Assembly (NCBI RefSeq): GCF_900176285.1
Contig: NZ_FWXF01000001.1
Span: 167,582 to 231,581 of the forward strand
Direction: 5' to 3'
Origin: Desulfacinum hydrothermale DSM 13146
GTDB lineage: Bacteria; Desulfobacterota; Syntrophobacteria; Syntrophobacterales; DSM-9756
Length of the DNA: 64,000 bases
The notes under the pieces were generated by a model. The model had not been told where the DNA came from, did not search any database, and was given only the letters and a program-made list of their open reading frames with translations. The position numbers and the translations under genes were made by a program. This document shows, piece after piece, positions 33,928 to 43,515 of the stretch. The first letter of the stretch is position 1, and each line of letters opens with the position of its first letter.

Positions 33928-34584
33928 TCACTCTTCCCTCAAGGGTTCAAGCGGGCACCCCGGGCAGGACGGCTTGCGTCCGCAGTGTTCGTGTCCCACC
34001 CGAACCACCAGTGCATGGAATTCCTTAAAAAGATACACATCGGGTTCCAGGGCGTCCATAAAATAGTTGCGCAATTCTTCGTAGCTCACCTCTTCGGGCA
34101 CCCAACCGTGACGGGAAAAGACCCGGTGCGTGTAGGTGTCCACCACGAAGGAAGGCTGATGGGCGGCGTAGAGCACGATGCTGTCGGCGGTTTCCGGCCC
34201 GATGCCGTTGAGGGACAAGAGCTCCCGGCGCAGTCCTTCCATGTCCTGGGTCAGGAAGGCCTCCAGGTCCCCCTGCCAGCGCTGCGCCACGTGCCGGCAA
34301 AAGGTGCGCAGGCGCCTGGTCTTCTGGTTGTAGTATCCGGACGGGCGGACGCACTGGCGCACCTGGTCCTCATCCGCCTGGAGCAGCGCCTGCAATTGCA
34401 GTAGGCCCGCCGCCTTTAGATTGTCCATGGCCCGTCTCACGTTCTTCCAGGCCGTGTTCTGAGTCAGGATGGCCCCCACGATGACCTCGAAAGGGGTGTC
34501 CGCGGGCCACCAGCCCTGCGGGCCGTAGGCCTGGCGAAGAGTGGTGTAGATCTGGTGCAGCAGCCGGCTTCGGGCAGAGGACAT
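33928..34584 (-). CDS. Endonuclease III-related HhH-GPD DNA glycosylase
   Basis: 218 residues, start fixed by TGATG overlap with amrS. FEVIVGAILTQNTAWKNV and the helix-hairpin-helix LSLNGIGPETADSIVLYA followed by the catalytic Asp in VVDTYTHRVF place it in the Nth superfamily. Endonuclease III has Lys in the GxGxKTA position; here it is Glu (GPETA), as in monofunctional 3-methyladenine glycosylases of the MagIII type. The C-terminal iron-sulphur loop has only three cysteines (CGRKPSCPGC) before the protein ends; the fourth ligand is missing. Confidence 0.88.
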   Translation of the reverse strand: MSSARSRLLHQIYTTLRQAYGPQGWWPADTPFEVIVGAILTQNTAWKNVRRAMDNLKAAGLLQLQALLQADEDQVRQCVRPSGYYNQKTRRLRTFCRHVAQRWQGDLEAFLTQDMEGLRRELLSLNGIGPETADSIVLYAAHQPSFVVDTYTHRVFSRHGWVPEEVSYEELRNYFMDALEPDVYLFKEFHALVVRVGHEHCGRKPSCPGCPLEPLREE

Positions 34585-35597
34585 CACGGCAGGCCCACCC
34601 CTTCGATCTTGCGGCCGCAGGCCGTGCAGTGCCCTCGGCGGAGCCCCACGTTGTGCATGGCAAAACCGAACCGGCGAAGGACGGTGACCCCGCAGCCGGG
34701 ACACAAGGTGTTTTCTCCTTCATCTCCAGGGATGTTTCCCGTGTAGACGTAATGCAGCCCGGCTTCCCGTCCGGTCCGGCGGGCCGCCTGCAGGGTCTGA
34801 ACGGGGGTGGATCGCCGGTCGGTGAGCTTGTAGGTGGGATGGAACCGGGTGACGTGCCAGGGGGTTTCCGGGCCCAAGGACGCCACGAAAGCGGCCAGTT
34901 CCTTCAGTTCTTCCGGATCGTCGTTCAGCCCGGGAATGATGAGCGTGGTCACTTCCACCCAGACCCCCAGGCGTTTGAGGGTTCGGAGAGTCTCCAAAAC
35001 GGGCTCCAGGCGGGCACCGCATTGATCCCGATAGAAGCGGTCCCGGAAAGACTTGAGATCCACATTGGCGGCGTCCAATACCGGCGCCAGTGCTTCCAGG
35101 GCCTCGGGGGACATGAAGCCGTTGGTGACGAAGACGTTGGTCAAGCCGGCGGCCCGGGCCCGGGAGGCCACCTCCAGGGCGTATTCCATGAAAACGGTCG
35201 GTTCCGTGTAGGTGTAGCTGATGCTGGCGCAGCCGGCCTTGAGGGCTTCTTCCACCACCCTGTCGGGCGAGGCTTTGCTACCCAACACCGCACCATGTTC
35301 CCGGGGGAGCTGGGAAATGTCCGCGTTCTGGCAAAAGAGGCAGCGGAAGTTGCAGCCCGCGGTGGCGATGGAATAGCTTCTGGAACCCGGTTGGAAGTGG
35401 AAGAGCGGCTTCTTTTCGATGGGGTCCACGTTGGCCGCAACGAGGCGGCCGTAGACCAGGGAATAGAGCGTTCCGCCTTCATTCCGGCGAACCCCGCAAA
35501 TCCCTGCCTTCCCTTCCTTGATCACGCACCGGTGGCAACACAGGGCGCAGCGGACCGCCTCGTCTTCCAGTCTCTCGTAGAAGCGAGCTTCCTTCAT
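34584..35597 (-). CDS. amrS: AmmeMemoRadiSam system radical SAM enzyme
   Basis: 337 residues from the ATG at 35597 (GGAGGACTGACGCCC upstream). Pyruvate-formate-lyase-activating-like protein: an N-terminal CALCCHRCVIKEGKAGICGVR cluster, the radical SAM CNFRCLFCQN, YTYTEPTVFMEYALE, and a C-terminal zinc ribbon-like CPGCG...CTACG. Widely conserved with Memo and AMMECR1 homologues, which are not in this window; the substrate is unknown. It overlaps the glycosylase gene. Confidence 0.92.
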   Translation of the reverse strand: MKEARFYERLEDEAVRCALCCHRCVIKEGKAGICGVRRNEGGTLYSLVYGRLVAANVDPIEKKPLFHFQPGSRSYSIATAGCNFRCLFCQNADISQLPREHGAVLGSKASPDRVVEEALKAGCASISYTYTEPTVFMEYALEVASRARAAGLTNVFVTNGFMSPEALEALAPVLDAANVDLKSFRDRFYRDQCGARLEPVLETLRTLKRLGVWVEVTTLIIPGLNDDPEELKELAAFVASLGPETPWHVTRFHPTYKLTDRRSTPVQTLQAARRTGREAGLHYVYTGNIPGDEGENTLCPGCGVTVLRRFGFAMHNVGLRRGHCTACGRKIEGVGLP

Positions 35598-35613
35598 GGG
35601 CGTCAGTCCTCCG

Positions 35614-36429
35614 TCACAGCGCGTTCCACCCGGCGCCCTGCCCCATGGTCGGCGGAGGGCTGGGCTTGCGCCAGCAGGAGATCTGGGCATGGGGGCGTCC
35701 GGGGTTCATGACCTTGTCCATGAGCGGTTCCTGGAGCGGCCGGGTCAAGGGGCGCAGGTCGATGCGCATGGCGATGAAGTGACCGAACGGATGCACCTGG
35801 AGCCAGGGAGCGCTTTCGAGAAAGGCGGTGTGGGCAAGGGTGCTCAGGGGCAAGAGGAAACAGGTGCGCCACACACAGGGAGGGGGACCGTGGAGGATGG
35901 AGCCCGCCATCCTTCGGAGCTGGGGTACGGAGTAGAAGGAGGCCTTCCGAAAAAGCGAGGGTTTCCACAAAAATTCCAGGCGCCGGTAAAGGCCGCTCAG
36001 GGACCACTTGTTCAAAACCCCCAGCAGCACGTGCTTTCTGGCCACCCGGCACGCCTCCGCCAGGGCCGCCTGGGGCTTGTCCACGAATTCCAGGGTGGTG
36101 ATCAGGGCCACTGTGTCGAATTCATTGTCGCTGAAGGGTAAATCTTCTGCAAACCCGTGTCGGACGGAGATCCTGTCCGGCAGGCGGCGCTGCGCCTCCA
36201 GGACCAGCTCCCAGGACGGCTCCAGACCCGTGACCGCGTGGCCCCGTTGGCTGAACCACCGGAGAAAGAAGCCCGTGCCGCAGCCCACCTCCAGGACGCG
36301 CTGGGGGCCCACCGGGGCCCAGACGCGCTCCAGCAGCAGGCGTTCCAGCCGAAGCGCCGTCCGGCCCGGTTCACTCTGGGCCCAACGTTCCATCCTCAAG
36401 GCGTCTTCCAGGCGAAAGACGTATCCCAC
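35614..36429 (-). CDS. Class I SAM-dependent methyltransferase
   Basis: 271 residues. Motif I VLEVGCGTGFFLRWF (about 45-59), post-I GLEPSWELV, motif II FDTVALITTLEFVD. Methyltransf_11 type; the long basic C-terminal half (YRRLEFLWKPSLF, FHP-like loops) suggests a lipid- or quinone-like substrate but gives no proof. Sixteen bases before amrS on the same strand. Confidence 0.85.
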   Translation of the reverse strand: MGYVFRLEDALRMERWAQSEPGRTALRLERLLLERVWAPVGPQRVLEVGCGTGFFLRWFSQRGHAVTGLEPSWELVLEAQRRLPDRISVRHGFAEDLPFSDNEFDTVALITTLEFVDKPQAALAEACRVARKHVLLGVLNKWSLSGLYRRLEFLWKPSLFRKASFYSVPQLRRMAGSILHGPPPCVWRTCFLLPLSTLAHTAFLESAPWLQVHPFGHFIAMRIDLRPLTRPLQEPLMDKVMNPGRPHAQISCWRKPSPPPTMGQGAGWNAL

Positions 36430-36529
36430 GGGCCTATCCTCTAAGTGAAAGGATTGGGAGGGATGTCCCCCCGGCTCTCTTTGGAAAAGGGGCGCGTCAT
36501 CCAGTCCGCTGCCCGCCGCGCCTCACCCA

Positions 36530-38188
36530 TCACTCCAAGACGGCGCCTTGGGCTCCGCTGGTGACCATCCGAGCGTAACGGGCCAGATAGCCATGGCGAA
36601 TCCTGGGCTCTTTGGGCTGCCACCGGGCGCGACGCGCCTCCAGGGTGGCCTCGTCCACCTTGAGTTCCAGCTTCTTGCCGGGGATGTCGATCACGATCTC
36701 GTCGCCCTCTTCCACAAGGGCAATGGGGCCCCCGGCGGCCGCTTCCGGGCTGATGTGCCCGATGGCCGCGCCCTGGGTTCCGCCGCTGAAGCGGCCGTCG
36801 GTGATGAGCGCCACGTCCTTGTCCAGGCCCCGGCCCACGATGGCCGCCGTGGGGGTGAGCATCTCCTGCATGCCCGGACCGCCCTTGGGCCCTTCGTAGC
36901 GGATGACCACCACGTCGCCCGGGCGGATCTGACCGATCAGGATGGCGGAGGCCGCCTCGTTTTCGCTTTCAAAGACCCGTGCCCTTCCGGTGCGTTGCAT
37001 CATCTCATGGGCCACGGCGCTCTGCTTGACCACCGCGCCCTGCGGAGCCAGGTTGCCGTACAGGATGGCGATGCCCCCCTCCTGATGGTAGGGCTTGTCC
37101 AGGGGCCGGATCACGTCGTGGTCCACGGCCTTCACCCGTTCCAGGTTGGCTCCCACTGTCTGTCCGGTCACGGTTTGGGCGTCCAGGTGGATGAGACCGC
37201 CCTTGGCCAGCTCCCTCATGACGGCCTGGATGCCGCCCGCGGCGTTGAGATCTTCCAGAAAGTGCGGGCCGCCGGGTCGCAGGCTGCACAGATGGGGCGT
37301 CTTGGCACTCATGCTGTTGAAAAGATCCAGATCCAGGGTGATGCCGGCCTCGTGGGCGATGGCCGGCACATGGAGCACCGTGTTGGTGGAACAGCCCAGG
37401 GCCATGTCCACGGCAATGGCGTTTTCGAACGATGCCTGGGTGACCAGATCTTTGGGGAGCTTGTTCGCGGCGATCAGGTCCATGATCTTCATGCCCGCCG
37501 TCTTGGCCAGGCGAAATCGGGCGGCCGAAACCGCCGGGATGGTCCCGTTGCCGGGAAGAGCCAACCCCAGAGCCTCGCTCAGGCAGTTCATGGAGTTGGC
37601 CGTGAACATGCCCGCGCAGGATCCGCAGCCGGGACAGGCGCAGTCCTCCAGCTCTTCCAATTCCTCCGTGGAAAGGGTTCCCGCCTTGTGGGCACCCACG
37701 CCCTCAAAGACGGAGATGAGATCCACAGGGCGACGGCCCACCCGGCCCGCCAGCATGGGCCCTCCGCTCACCAAAAGGGTGGGGATGTTGAGGCGGAAGG
37801 CGGCCATGAGCATGCCGGGGATGATCTTGTCGCAGTTGGGAATGAGCACCAGGGCGTCGAAGGGATGGGCCGTGGCCATCACTTCCACGCTATCGGCGAT
37901 CAATTCCCGGCTGGCCAGGCTGTAGCGCATTCCGGCGTGATTCATGGCGATGCCGTCGCACACGCCGATGGTGGAAAACTCCACGGGCGTTCCGCCCGCC
38001 ATGCGCACCCCGGCTTTGACGGCTTGGGCGATCTTGTCCAAGTGGATGTGGCCGGGGATGATTTCGTTGAAGGAGTTGACAATGCCCACAATCGGGCGCT
38101 CCAGTTCTTCTCGGGTGTAGCCCATGGCCTTGAACAAGGAGCGATGGGGCGCCTTTTCCGGTCCTTTCTTCATGAGATCACTTCGCAT
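36530..38188 (-). CDS. ilvD: Dihydroxy-acid dehydratase
   Basis: 552 residues from the ATG at 38188 (AGAGAGGCTACC upstream). Fe-S cluster enzyme making branched 2-keto acids for Val, Ile and Leu. The cluster cysteines are in LIPNCDKI and [18 protein letters not shown], and [21 protein letters not shown] and GHISPEAA end the C-terminal domain. The long in-frame extension to 38314 is excluded. Confidence 0.97.
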   Translation of the reverse strand: MRSDLMKKGPEKAPHRSLFKAMGYTREELERPIVGIVNSFNEIIPGHIHLDKIAQAVKAGVRMAGGTPVEFSTIGVCDGIAMNHAGMRYSLASRELIADSVEVMATAHPFDALVLIPNCDKIIPGMLMAAFRLNIPTLLVSGGPMLAGRVGRRPVDLISVFEGVGAHKAGTLSTEELEELEDCACPGCGSCAGMFTANSMNCLSEALGLALPGNGTIPAVSAARFRLAKTAGMKIMDLIAANKLPKDLVTQASFENAIAVDMALGCSTNTVLHVPAIAHEAGITLDLDLFNSMSAKTPHLCSLRPGGPHFLEDLNAAGGIQAVMRELAKGGLIHLDAQTVTGQTVGANLERVKAVDHDVIRPLDKPYHQEGGIAILYGNLAPQGAVVKQSAVAHEMMQRTGRARVFESENEAASAILIGQIRPGDVVVIRYEGPKGGPGMQEMLTPTAAIVGRGLDKDVALITDGRFSGGTQGAAIGHISPEAAAGGPIALVEEGDEIVIDIPGKKLELKVDEATLEARRARWQPKEPRIRHGYLARYARMVTSGAQGAVLE

Positions 38189-38636
38189 GGTAGCCTCTCT
38201 CTTTATGGTCGGCAGACAGATAACGGCCAAAGGAGCTTGTCCGATCAGGGCCCTGCGGCTCAACACTACGGGAAGTTTCCCTTCCCACCGTGGCCGCGGG
38301 GCGTTGACCCGCAAAAAGGGCCATCGTCACCACCATTCCATGGAGTGCCCGGCAATGGCCCATGGGATGTCCCGGGATCCTTCCCCGCAGCCGTTCTCCC
38401 CCCACCCGATGGCGGCCCGCTGGGACCTGGGTGGAAAAGAAAAAGAGTCGCAATGTTCACCACTTGCCCCGTCCCCGTGAGGGTACTGTAACCCTTCCGG
38501 TGTTGGCAAGGGAAAAGGAACGGTCACTGAAGTGGGAACGCCAAGGATTCCTTCCTTGACAATGCGATTGCCAATTCTATATCAACAAACACGTCATGTG
38601 ACTTTGTTGTGCACCAATACGAAGGAGGTGGGCGTC
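38189..38636. other. Divergent intergenic region; solo repeat terminus
   Basis: No gene seen. GGAGCTTGTCCGATCAGGGCC at 38232-38252 is an isolated copy of the terminal sequence of the MITE-like family, with no body attached. The region otherwise holds the ilvD leader and, at its right end, the MerR promoter/operator described separately. Confidence 0.5.
38556..38583 (+). promoter_or_regulatory. Promoter and palindromic operator of the MerR gene
   Basis: TTGACA (38556-38561), a 16-base spacer, then TATATC (38578-38583). The -35 box lies within a 19-base near-perfect palindrome, TTGACAAT-GCG-ATTGCCAA (38556-38574), with one mismatch per arm. A dimeric regulator bound there would cover the -35 and the spacer. 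The MerR start codon is 53 bases downstream, so autoregulation is likely. Confidence 0.6.
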
Positions 38637-39077
38637 ATGGATATTGAAAGCGGCAAGGCGCTTTATCCCATCGGCATCGTTGCCGAATTGCTCAACATCC
38701 ATCCCCGAACCCTGCGGATCTATGAGCAGGAAGGCCTGATCAAGCCTGCGCGCCGGGGGGGCAAGCGTTACTATTCCAACAACGATCTCCAATGGCTCAA
38801 GTGTCTGCGGCGTCTACTCACCGAAGACGGCTTGAACATTGCGGGCGTGAAGAAGCTGCTCACGGTGGCCCCCTGCTGGGAGATTCGAGGCTGCGATCAA
38901 GAGGTTCGAAAGAGCTGTCCGGCCATCCTCAACTTCCCGGTCCCTTGCTGGGATCTGGTGCCGAGGGCGTGTCAGGAAAAGGGCCGGGTCTGCGCCGAGT
39001 GCGAGGTCTACATCCAGAGGAAGAACCACGTGATGATGCAGAAGTGTTCTGCCGAAAAGGAAGGGGGCCCGATGTGA
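38637..39077 (+). CDS. MerR family regulator with cysteine-rich C-terminus
   Basis: 146 residues from the ATG at 38637 (AAGGAGGTGGGCGTC). The winged HTH is at residues 8-75 (YPIGIVAELLNIHPRTLRIYEQEGLI, RRLLTEDGLNIAGVKKLL). The C-terminal half has a cysteine pattern PCWEIRGC, SCPAI, PCWDLVPRAC and CAECEVY that recurs in Desulfobacterota proteins and probably binds metal or an iron-sulphur cluster. So a metal or redox signal is likely. Its end overlaps the radical SAM gene by 4 bases. Confidence 0.88.
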   Translation: MDIESGKALYPIGIVAELLNIHPRTLRIYEQEGLIKPARRGGKRYYSNNDLQWLKCLRRLLTEDGLNIAGVKKLLTVAPCWEIRGCDQEVRKSCPAILNFPVPCWDLVPRACQEKGRVCAECEVYIQRKNHVMMQKCSAEKEGGPM

Positions 39078-40045
39078 GCCGCCGTGAGGTGAAACATGCA
39101 GGTTTTCTGTTCGGCCCCGTGCCTTCCCGGCGCCTGGGCCGGTCCTTGGGCATCGATGTCATCCCCGCCAAAACCTGTTCCCTCGACTGCATCTATTGCG
39201 AATCGGGCTCCACCACCCACCTGACCCTGCGAAGGCGCGCCTTTTTTGCGCCCGATCCGGTGATGGCCGAGCTGGAGGCGTTTTTGCGCCGACATGGCGC
39301 GGCGGTGGATGTTCTCACCTTTTCGGCTGCCGGCGAGCCCACCCTGTACCAACCCCTGGGAGAGCTGGCGGGGGCGATCAAGCGTCGTTTTCCAGAGTTT
39401 CCCCTGGTGATGCTCACCAACGGAACGCTTTTGTGGGATCCCGCCGTGCGCCGGGATCTGCTGCCATTCGACCGGGTGATCCCGTCCTTGGATGCCGCTG
39501 ACGAAGAAACCTTTGCACGACTCAATCGCCCCCATCCCCGCCTGGAATTTCAACGTGTGCTGGAGGGGCTTCGAGCGTTCCGAAGGGATTATGGGGGCCA
39601 ATACCACCTGGAGATCGTACTGGCGCGCGGTGTGAACGACAGCCCCGAGCACCTGCATCGCCTGGCGCGTCTGGTGGAAGGGATCGGGCCGGACCGAGTG
39701 GAATTGAATACGGTGGTGCGGCCCCCTGCCGACCCGGTTGTTCAGGGGCTTGAGCCCCATGAGATGGAGCGGGCGGCCGTCCTGTTTCCCGCCGGATGCA
39801 CGGAAGTGATCGGATCCTTCCGCTCCCGCCAAACGGAGTCGTCCTGCGATGACCTGCCCGATCGGATCGTGGCCTTGGTAAGGCGCCGCCCGTGCACCCC
39901 GGAGGAGACAGCCGATGTGCTGGGCGCTCCGGTCGAGCGGGTTTTGCAAGCCGTGGTGGATCTGGAAAGGGAAGGCCGTCTGGTGCGGCGTCGGTTCCAC
40001 GGAGGGGAGTTTCTGTGTGGGGAGACCGGCACCCGTGATCCATAA
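39074..40045 (+). CDS. Radical SAM protein with C-terminal winged helix
   Basis: 323 residues from a GTG (AAGGAAGGGGGCCCGAT upstream). VPSRRLGRSLGIDVIP leads to the cluster CSLDCIYCE (residues 36-44), then LTFSAAGEPTLY, LTNGTLL and a DAADEETFARLNRPH loop. The last 80 residues (VALVRRRPCTPEETADVLGAPVERVLQAVVDLE) form a winged-helix domain. This resembles uncharacterised Wyosine-like/elongator-like rSAM proteins. The reaction is unknown. Coupled to the MerR gene, so it probably acts under the same signal. Confidence 0.85.
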   Translation: MSRREVKHAGFLFGPVPSRRLGRSLGIDVIPAKTCSLDCIYCESGSTTHLTLRRRAFFAPDPVMAELEAFLRRHGAAVDVLTFSAAGEPTLYQPLGELAGAIKRRFPEFPLVMLTNGTLLWDPAVRRDLLPFDRVIPSLDAADEETFARLNRPHPRLEFQRVLEGLRAFRRDYGGQYHLEIVLARGVNDSPEHLHRLARLVEGIGPDRVELNTVVRPPADPVVQGLEPHEMERAAVLFPAGCTEVIGSFRSRQTESSCDDLPDRIVALVRRRPCTPEETADVLGAPVERVLQAVVDLEREGRLVRRRFHGGEFLCGETGTRDP

Positions 40046-40351
40046 TGCGAGACCCCAAAAAACCGGCTCCTCTCGCGGGTGCGGCTCGGACTGCCCAGGG
40101 GCTGTTTTTTCCGGCGGGGATCGCCCCGGGGCGGGAACGGACCCTGCCCTGTTTCCTTCCACGCCCGGCGGGGACCGATCGTGGAGAGGCTTCAATTGAT
40201 TCTCTGTTTCATCTGCCCTTATACTTAAGACCGGTAGATCATCCCGTAGATCATCCGGTACCTTTCCAATCGTTGAATGGGGTGGTGATCAAGCGTGGGG
40301 AACCCTGCAGACGGGTGGCGGTGAACCTGTGGTCGCGTTCAGGAGGATGCC
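40046..40351. other. Intergenic region with a tandem 12-bp repeat
   Basis: No gene. GGTAGATCATCC at 40233-40244 is followed at once by CGTAGATCATCC (40245-40256) and GGTA, a 12-base direct repeat that may be an operator. AGGAGGATGCC precedes the GTG of the next gene. Confidence 0.4.
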
Positions 40352-43300
40352 GTGAGGACCTTGGATGTGGGCGTGGATGTGGGTTCGGTCAGCATCAACT
40401 GCGTGGTGGTGGAAGACGGTGACAGGGTTGTCTGGGAGGCTCCCTATCGGAGGCATTTCGGCCTGGTGATCCCGGAGACCCGGGGCCTTCTCCAGTCCGT
40501 CCTGGATCGATTCGGCGGCGAGGCCGTCCGGTCGGTGAGTTTCACGGGGGTCCATGGAGAGCGCCTGGCCCGGCTCCTTTCGGCTCCCTACGAAGTGGAG
40601 ACGGTGGCACAAGTCCTGGGGGCGGTGCACGTGGTGCCGGGCGTTCGCACCATCATCAGCATCGGAGGCCAGGACGCCTGCCTGTTCCAGTTGGACTACG
40701 ACGGAGACCAGTGGTACCTGGAAGCCTTCAACATGAACGGCCCGTGCGCGTCCGGCACCGGTTCCTTCATCGACCAGCAAGGCGAGCGGTTGGCCACGTC
40801 CTTGTACGGTCCCCGCTTCGAGATGAGCCAGGAAAAGATCCAGAAGACCCTGGACGACTTCATCCGGCTGGGGCTGCAATACACCAATCCGGCTCCCGTG
40901 GCCTGCCGGTGCACGGTCTTCACCAAATCGGACATGATCCACCTGCAGAACAAAGGCGAGCCCCTTCCCAACATCATCGCCGGACTGCACTTCGGCAACG
41001 CCGCCAATTATGTGAGCACCATTGTGGCCAATCGTCAGGTGCGCGAGCCCATCGTCTTCATCGGCGGCATGGCGTCCAACCGTCTGCAGGTGGAAGCCTT
41101 CCGCAGGTATTATCCATCGCTCCAGGTGCCGCCGCACCATACGTGCCTGGGGGCGCTGGGGGCGGCCCTTCAGGCCCACCGAGCCGGCCTTTCCAACCGG
41201 GTGGAACTGGATCTTCTGGCTGAGGGCTCGGCCGGGGAGGCCCTGGAGTCCTTCCCGCGGGCTCCCCGGCTGGAGCTGCACCACACCCGTTTCGATCCCC
41301 AAAACGATCTGGAGCCCTGGGGGCGGGTGGAAAAGAACCCGCTGCCCGTCTTTTTGGGGGTGGACATCGGATCCACCACCACCAAATACGCCCTGATCGA
41401 CGGCGACGGGGTGATCCGCCACAAGTGCTATGTGCAGACCCAGGGAAAGCCCATCCAGGTCACCCGAAGGCTTTTGCAGACCCTGCTGGGTGAGGTGGGC
41501 TCCCGCGTGCGGATCCTGGCCGTGGCCACCACTGGTTCCGGCCGAAACGTGGTGGGGGATTTTCTGGATGCGGATCTGGTCATGGATGAGATCACAGCCC
41601 ATGCTCGGGGGGCGGTGGCCGTGGATCCTCTGGTGGACACCATCTTTGAGATCGGCGGGCAGGATTCCAAGTACATCCGGATCGACAACACCCATCCCCT
41701 GGATTTCGACATGAACAAGGTGTGTGCCGCCGGAACGGGCAGCTTTCTCCACGAGCTGGCCAACAAGATGAAGATCAATATCGTGGGGGAGTTTCAGGAG
41801 ATTGCTCTGTCGGCGCAAAATCCCGTGCACCTGGCGGAACGGTGCACGGTCTTCATGGAATCGGACCTGTTCGGCTACTACCAGAAAGGGGCGCGGCGGG
41901 ATGATTTGATCGCGGGTCTGTGCTACGCCGTGGTGCACAACTACCTGAACCGGGTGGTGGGAAAGCGGCGCATCGGTCAGCGCATCATGTTCCTGGGCGG
42001 CCCGTCGCTCAATAAGGCCGTGGTGGCCGCCTTCGAAAGGGTCCTGAATCGACCCCTCATCGTTCCCCGGCACCGGGAGGTGATGGGGGCTTACGGAGCG
42101 GCCTTGGCGGTGAAGGAGGCCTTGGAGCGGGGGGAGGTGTCTCCGAAGGAAAGGGATCTGGAGAGGCTGGCGCAGGCCCAAGTGAGTTTCGTGGAATCCG
42201 TCTGCCGGGCGGACCGCGCATGCCACAACGAGTGCAAGCTCAAGATCTACGATTTTGCGGGCCGAAAGAGTGTCTGGGGAGGGGACTGCGGCCGATATGA
42301 GGTGAGTCATCACCGGGGTCCCAAGGCGGAAAACGCCTTTGAGATCCGCCGCCGGCTCTTTGGGGAGGCCCTGGATGCCTGGGCGGTGCGAGCCGACGAG
42401 ATGGAAAGGTCGTCCGATTCCCAGGAGGCCGCTTGGAAATCCCCAAGCGCTCGGAACGCCTCCCGCCCCACGGTGGGCGTCCCCCTGGGGCTCCACGCCC
42501 TGGAGTGGGGGCCCTTCTGGGTGCGACTCTTGGCCGGACTGGGATTGCGCGTGGTGGTGAGTCCCCCCACGGACACCCGCATGGTTCGGGCGGGCCTGGA
42601 ATCCATGACGGCAGAGACCTGCTTTCCCGTCAAGGTCTTCCACGGCCATGTACGTTTCCTTGCCCACAAATGCCATTACCTCTTTCTTCCCAATGTGATC
42701 GACATGCCGGGGCCCCGGCCGGACGAGGCGGGCATGTTCTGTCCGCTGGTGGAAAGTTCCCAGTATATGGTGCGGGCGGCTCTTGGACTCGACGACGGCC
42801 ACATCATCCGCCCGACCTTGTATCTGCGGGAGGGGCCGGATGCCCTGGCGCCCGCCGTGCACCGGAGCCTGCCGGCCTCCTTGGGATGCAGCCCGGAGCA
42901 GGTGGCCCGGGCGGTGCGCCAGGCTTGGGACTACCAAAAAACCTTCCGGGAACGACTCCTGGAGGCGGGCCGGGACTATCTGGAGCGGATTCCCCACGGG
43001 GAGCCCGTTTGGATCATCACGGGGCGACCCTACAACTTGCACGATTCACGGCTCAATCTGCAGTTGGGCCGCCACCTGGCCCGACTGGGCATCTGGGCCA
43101 TGCCGGCGGACATGATCGCCGTGGATGACGAAGACTTGAGCGATTTTCCCCGCATGTACTGGGGACTGGGAGCCAGAATCCTGCGAACCGCCAAGAAGAT
43201 CGCCCGCACGCCGACCTGGTTCGGCGTGCACATGACCAACTTCAGCTGCGGCGCCGATTCGTTTCTGGAGCATTTCTACAAGCATGTTCTGACCCACAAG

Positions 43301-43450
43301 CCGGCGCTCATCCTGGAACTGGACGAACACAGCGCCGTGGCCGGGATGCTCACCCGCGTGGAGGCCTACCGCAACGTGGTGAAAAACGTGTGCCGCGAGA
43401 CCCTGGAGATGGGCGTTCCCGAGGCCTTCGGGCAATGGATCAGCAATTGA
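40352..43450 (+). CDS. Double BadF/HgdC-type activase fused to DUF2229
   Basis: 1032 residues, GTG start. Two consecutive ASKHA ATPase domains: one at about 1-330 (LDVGVDVGSVSINCVV; NGPCASGTGSF; CRCTVFTKSDM), one at about 333-600 (VFLGVDIGSTTTKYALID; NKVCAAGTGSF; ERCTVFMESDL). Each carries the two cysteines that make the dimer-bridging [4Fe-4S] in HgdC-type activators. The last third (from about 700, VGVPLGLHALEWGPFWVRLL) is DUF2229, with AETCFPVKVFHGHV. Such giant proteins occur widely in anaerobes. They are assumed to inject energised electrons into the dehydratase-like partner in the next gene; the reaction is unknown. Confidence 0.92.
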   Translation: MRTLDVGVDVGSVSINCVVVEDGDRVVWEAPYRRHFGLVIPETRGLLQSVLDRFGGEAVRSVSFTGVHGERLARLLSAPYEVETVAQVLGAVHVVPGVRTIISIGGQDACLFQLDYDGDQWYLEAFNMNGPCASGTGSFIDQQGERLATSLYGPRFEMSQEKIQKTLDDFIRLGLQYTNPAPVACRCTVFTKSDMIHLQNKGEPLPNIIAGLHFGNAANYVSTIVANRQVREPIVFIGGMASNRLQVEAFRRYYPSLQVPPHHTCLGALGAALQAHRAGLSNRVELDLLAEGSAGEALESFPRAPRLELHHTRFDPQNDLEPWGRVEKNPLPVFLGVDIGSTTTKYALIDGDGVIRHKCYVQTQGKPIQVTRRLLQTLLGEVGSRVRILAVATTGSGRNVVGDFLDADLVMDEITAHARGAVAVDPLVDTIFEIGGQDSKYIRIDNTHPLDFDMNKVCAAGTGSFLHELANKMKINIVGEFQEIALSAQNPVHLAERCTVFMESDLFGYYQKGARRDDLIAGLCYAVVHNYLNRVVGKRRIGQRIMFLGGPSLNKAVVAAFERVLNRPLIVPRHREVMGAYGAALAVKEALERGEVSPKERDLERLAQAQVSFVESVCRADRACHNECKLKIYDFAGRKSVWGGDCGRYEVSHHRGPKAENAFEIRRRLFGEALDAWAVRADEMERSSDSQEAAWKSPSARNASRPTVGVPLGLHALEWGPFWVRLLAGLGLRVVVSPPTDTRMVRAGLESMTAETCFPVKVFHGHVRFLAHKCHYLFLPNVIDMPGPRPDEAGMFCPLVESSQYMVRAALGLDDGHIIRPTLYLREGPDALAPAVHRSLPASLGCSPEQVARAVRQAWDYQKTFRERLLEAGRDYLERIPHGEPVWIITGRPYNLHDSRLNLQLGRHLARLGIWAMPADMIAVDDEDLSDFPRMYWGLGARILRTAKKIARTPTWFGVHMTNFSCGADSFLEHFYKHVLTHKPALILELDEHSAVAGMLTRVEAYRNVVKNVCRETLEMGVPEAFGQWISN

Positions 43451-43515
43451 CAGCCGCCGTGCCGGGATAGGGGAAGTAGGCGATCACCATCACGGATCAT
43501 CTCCGGTGGAGGACC

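Noticed and set aside
40289-43042. 917-codon minus-strand frame across the activase gene
   Set aside because: High-GC shadow frame; the plus-strand protein has full ASKHA and DUF2229 motifs.
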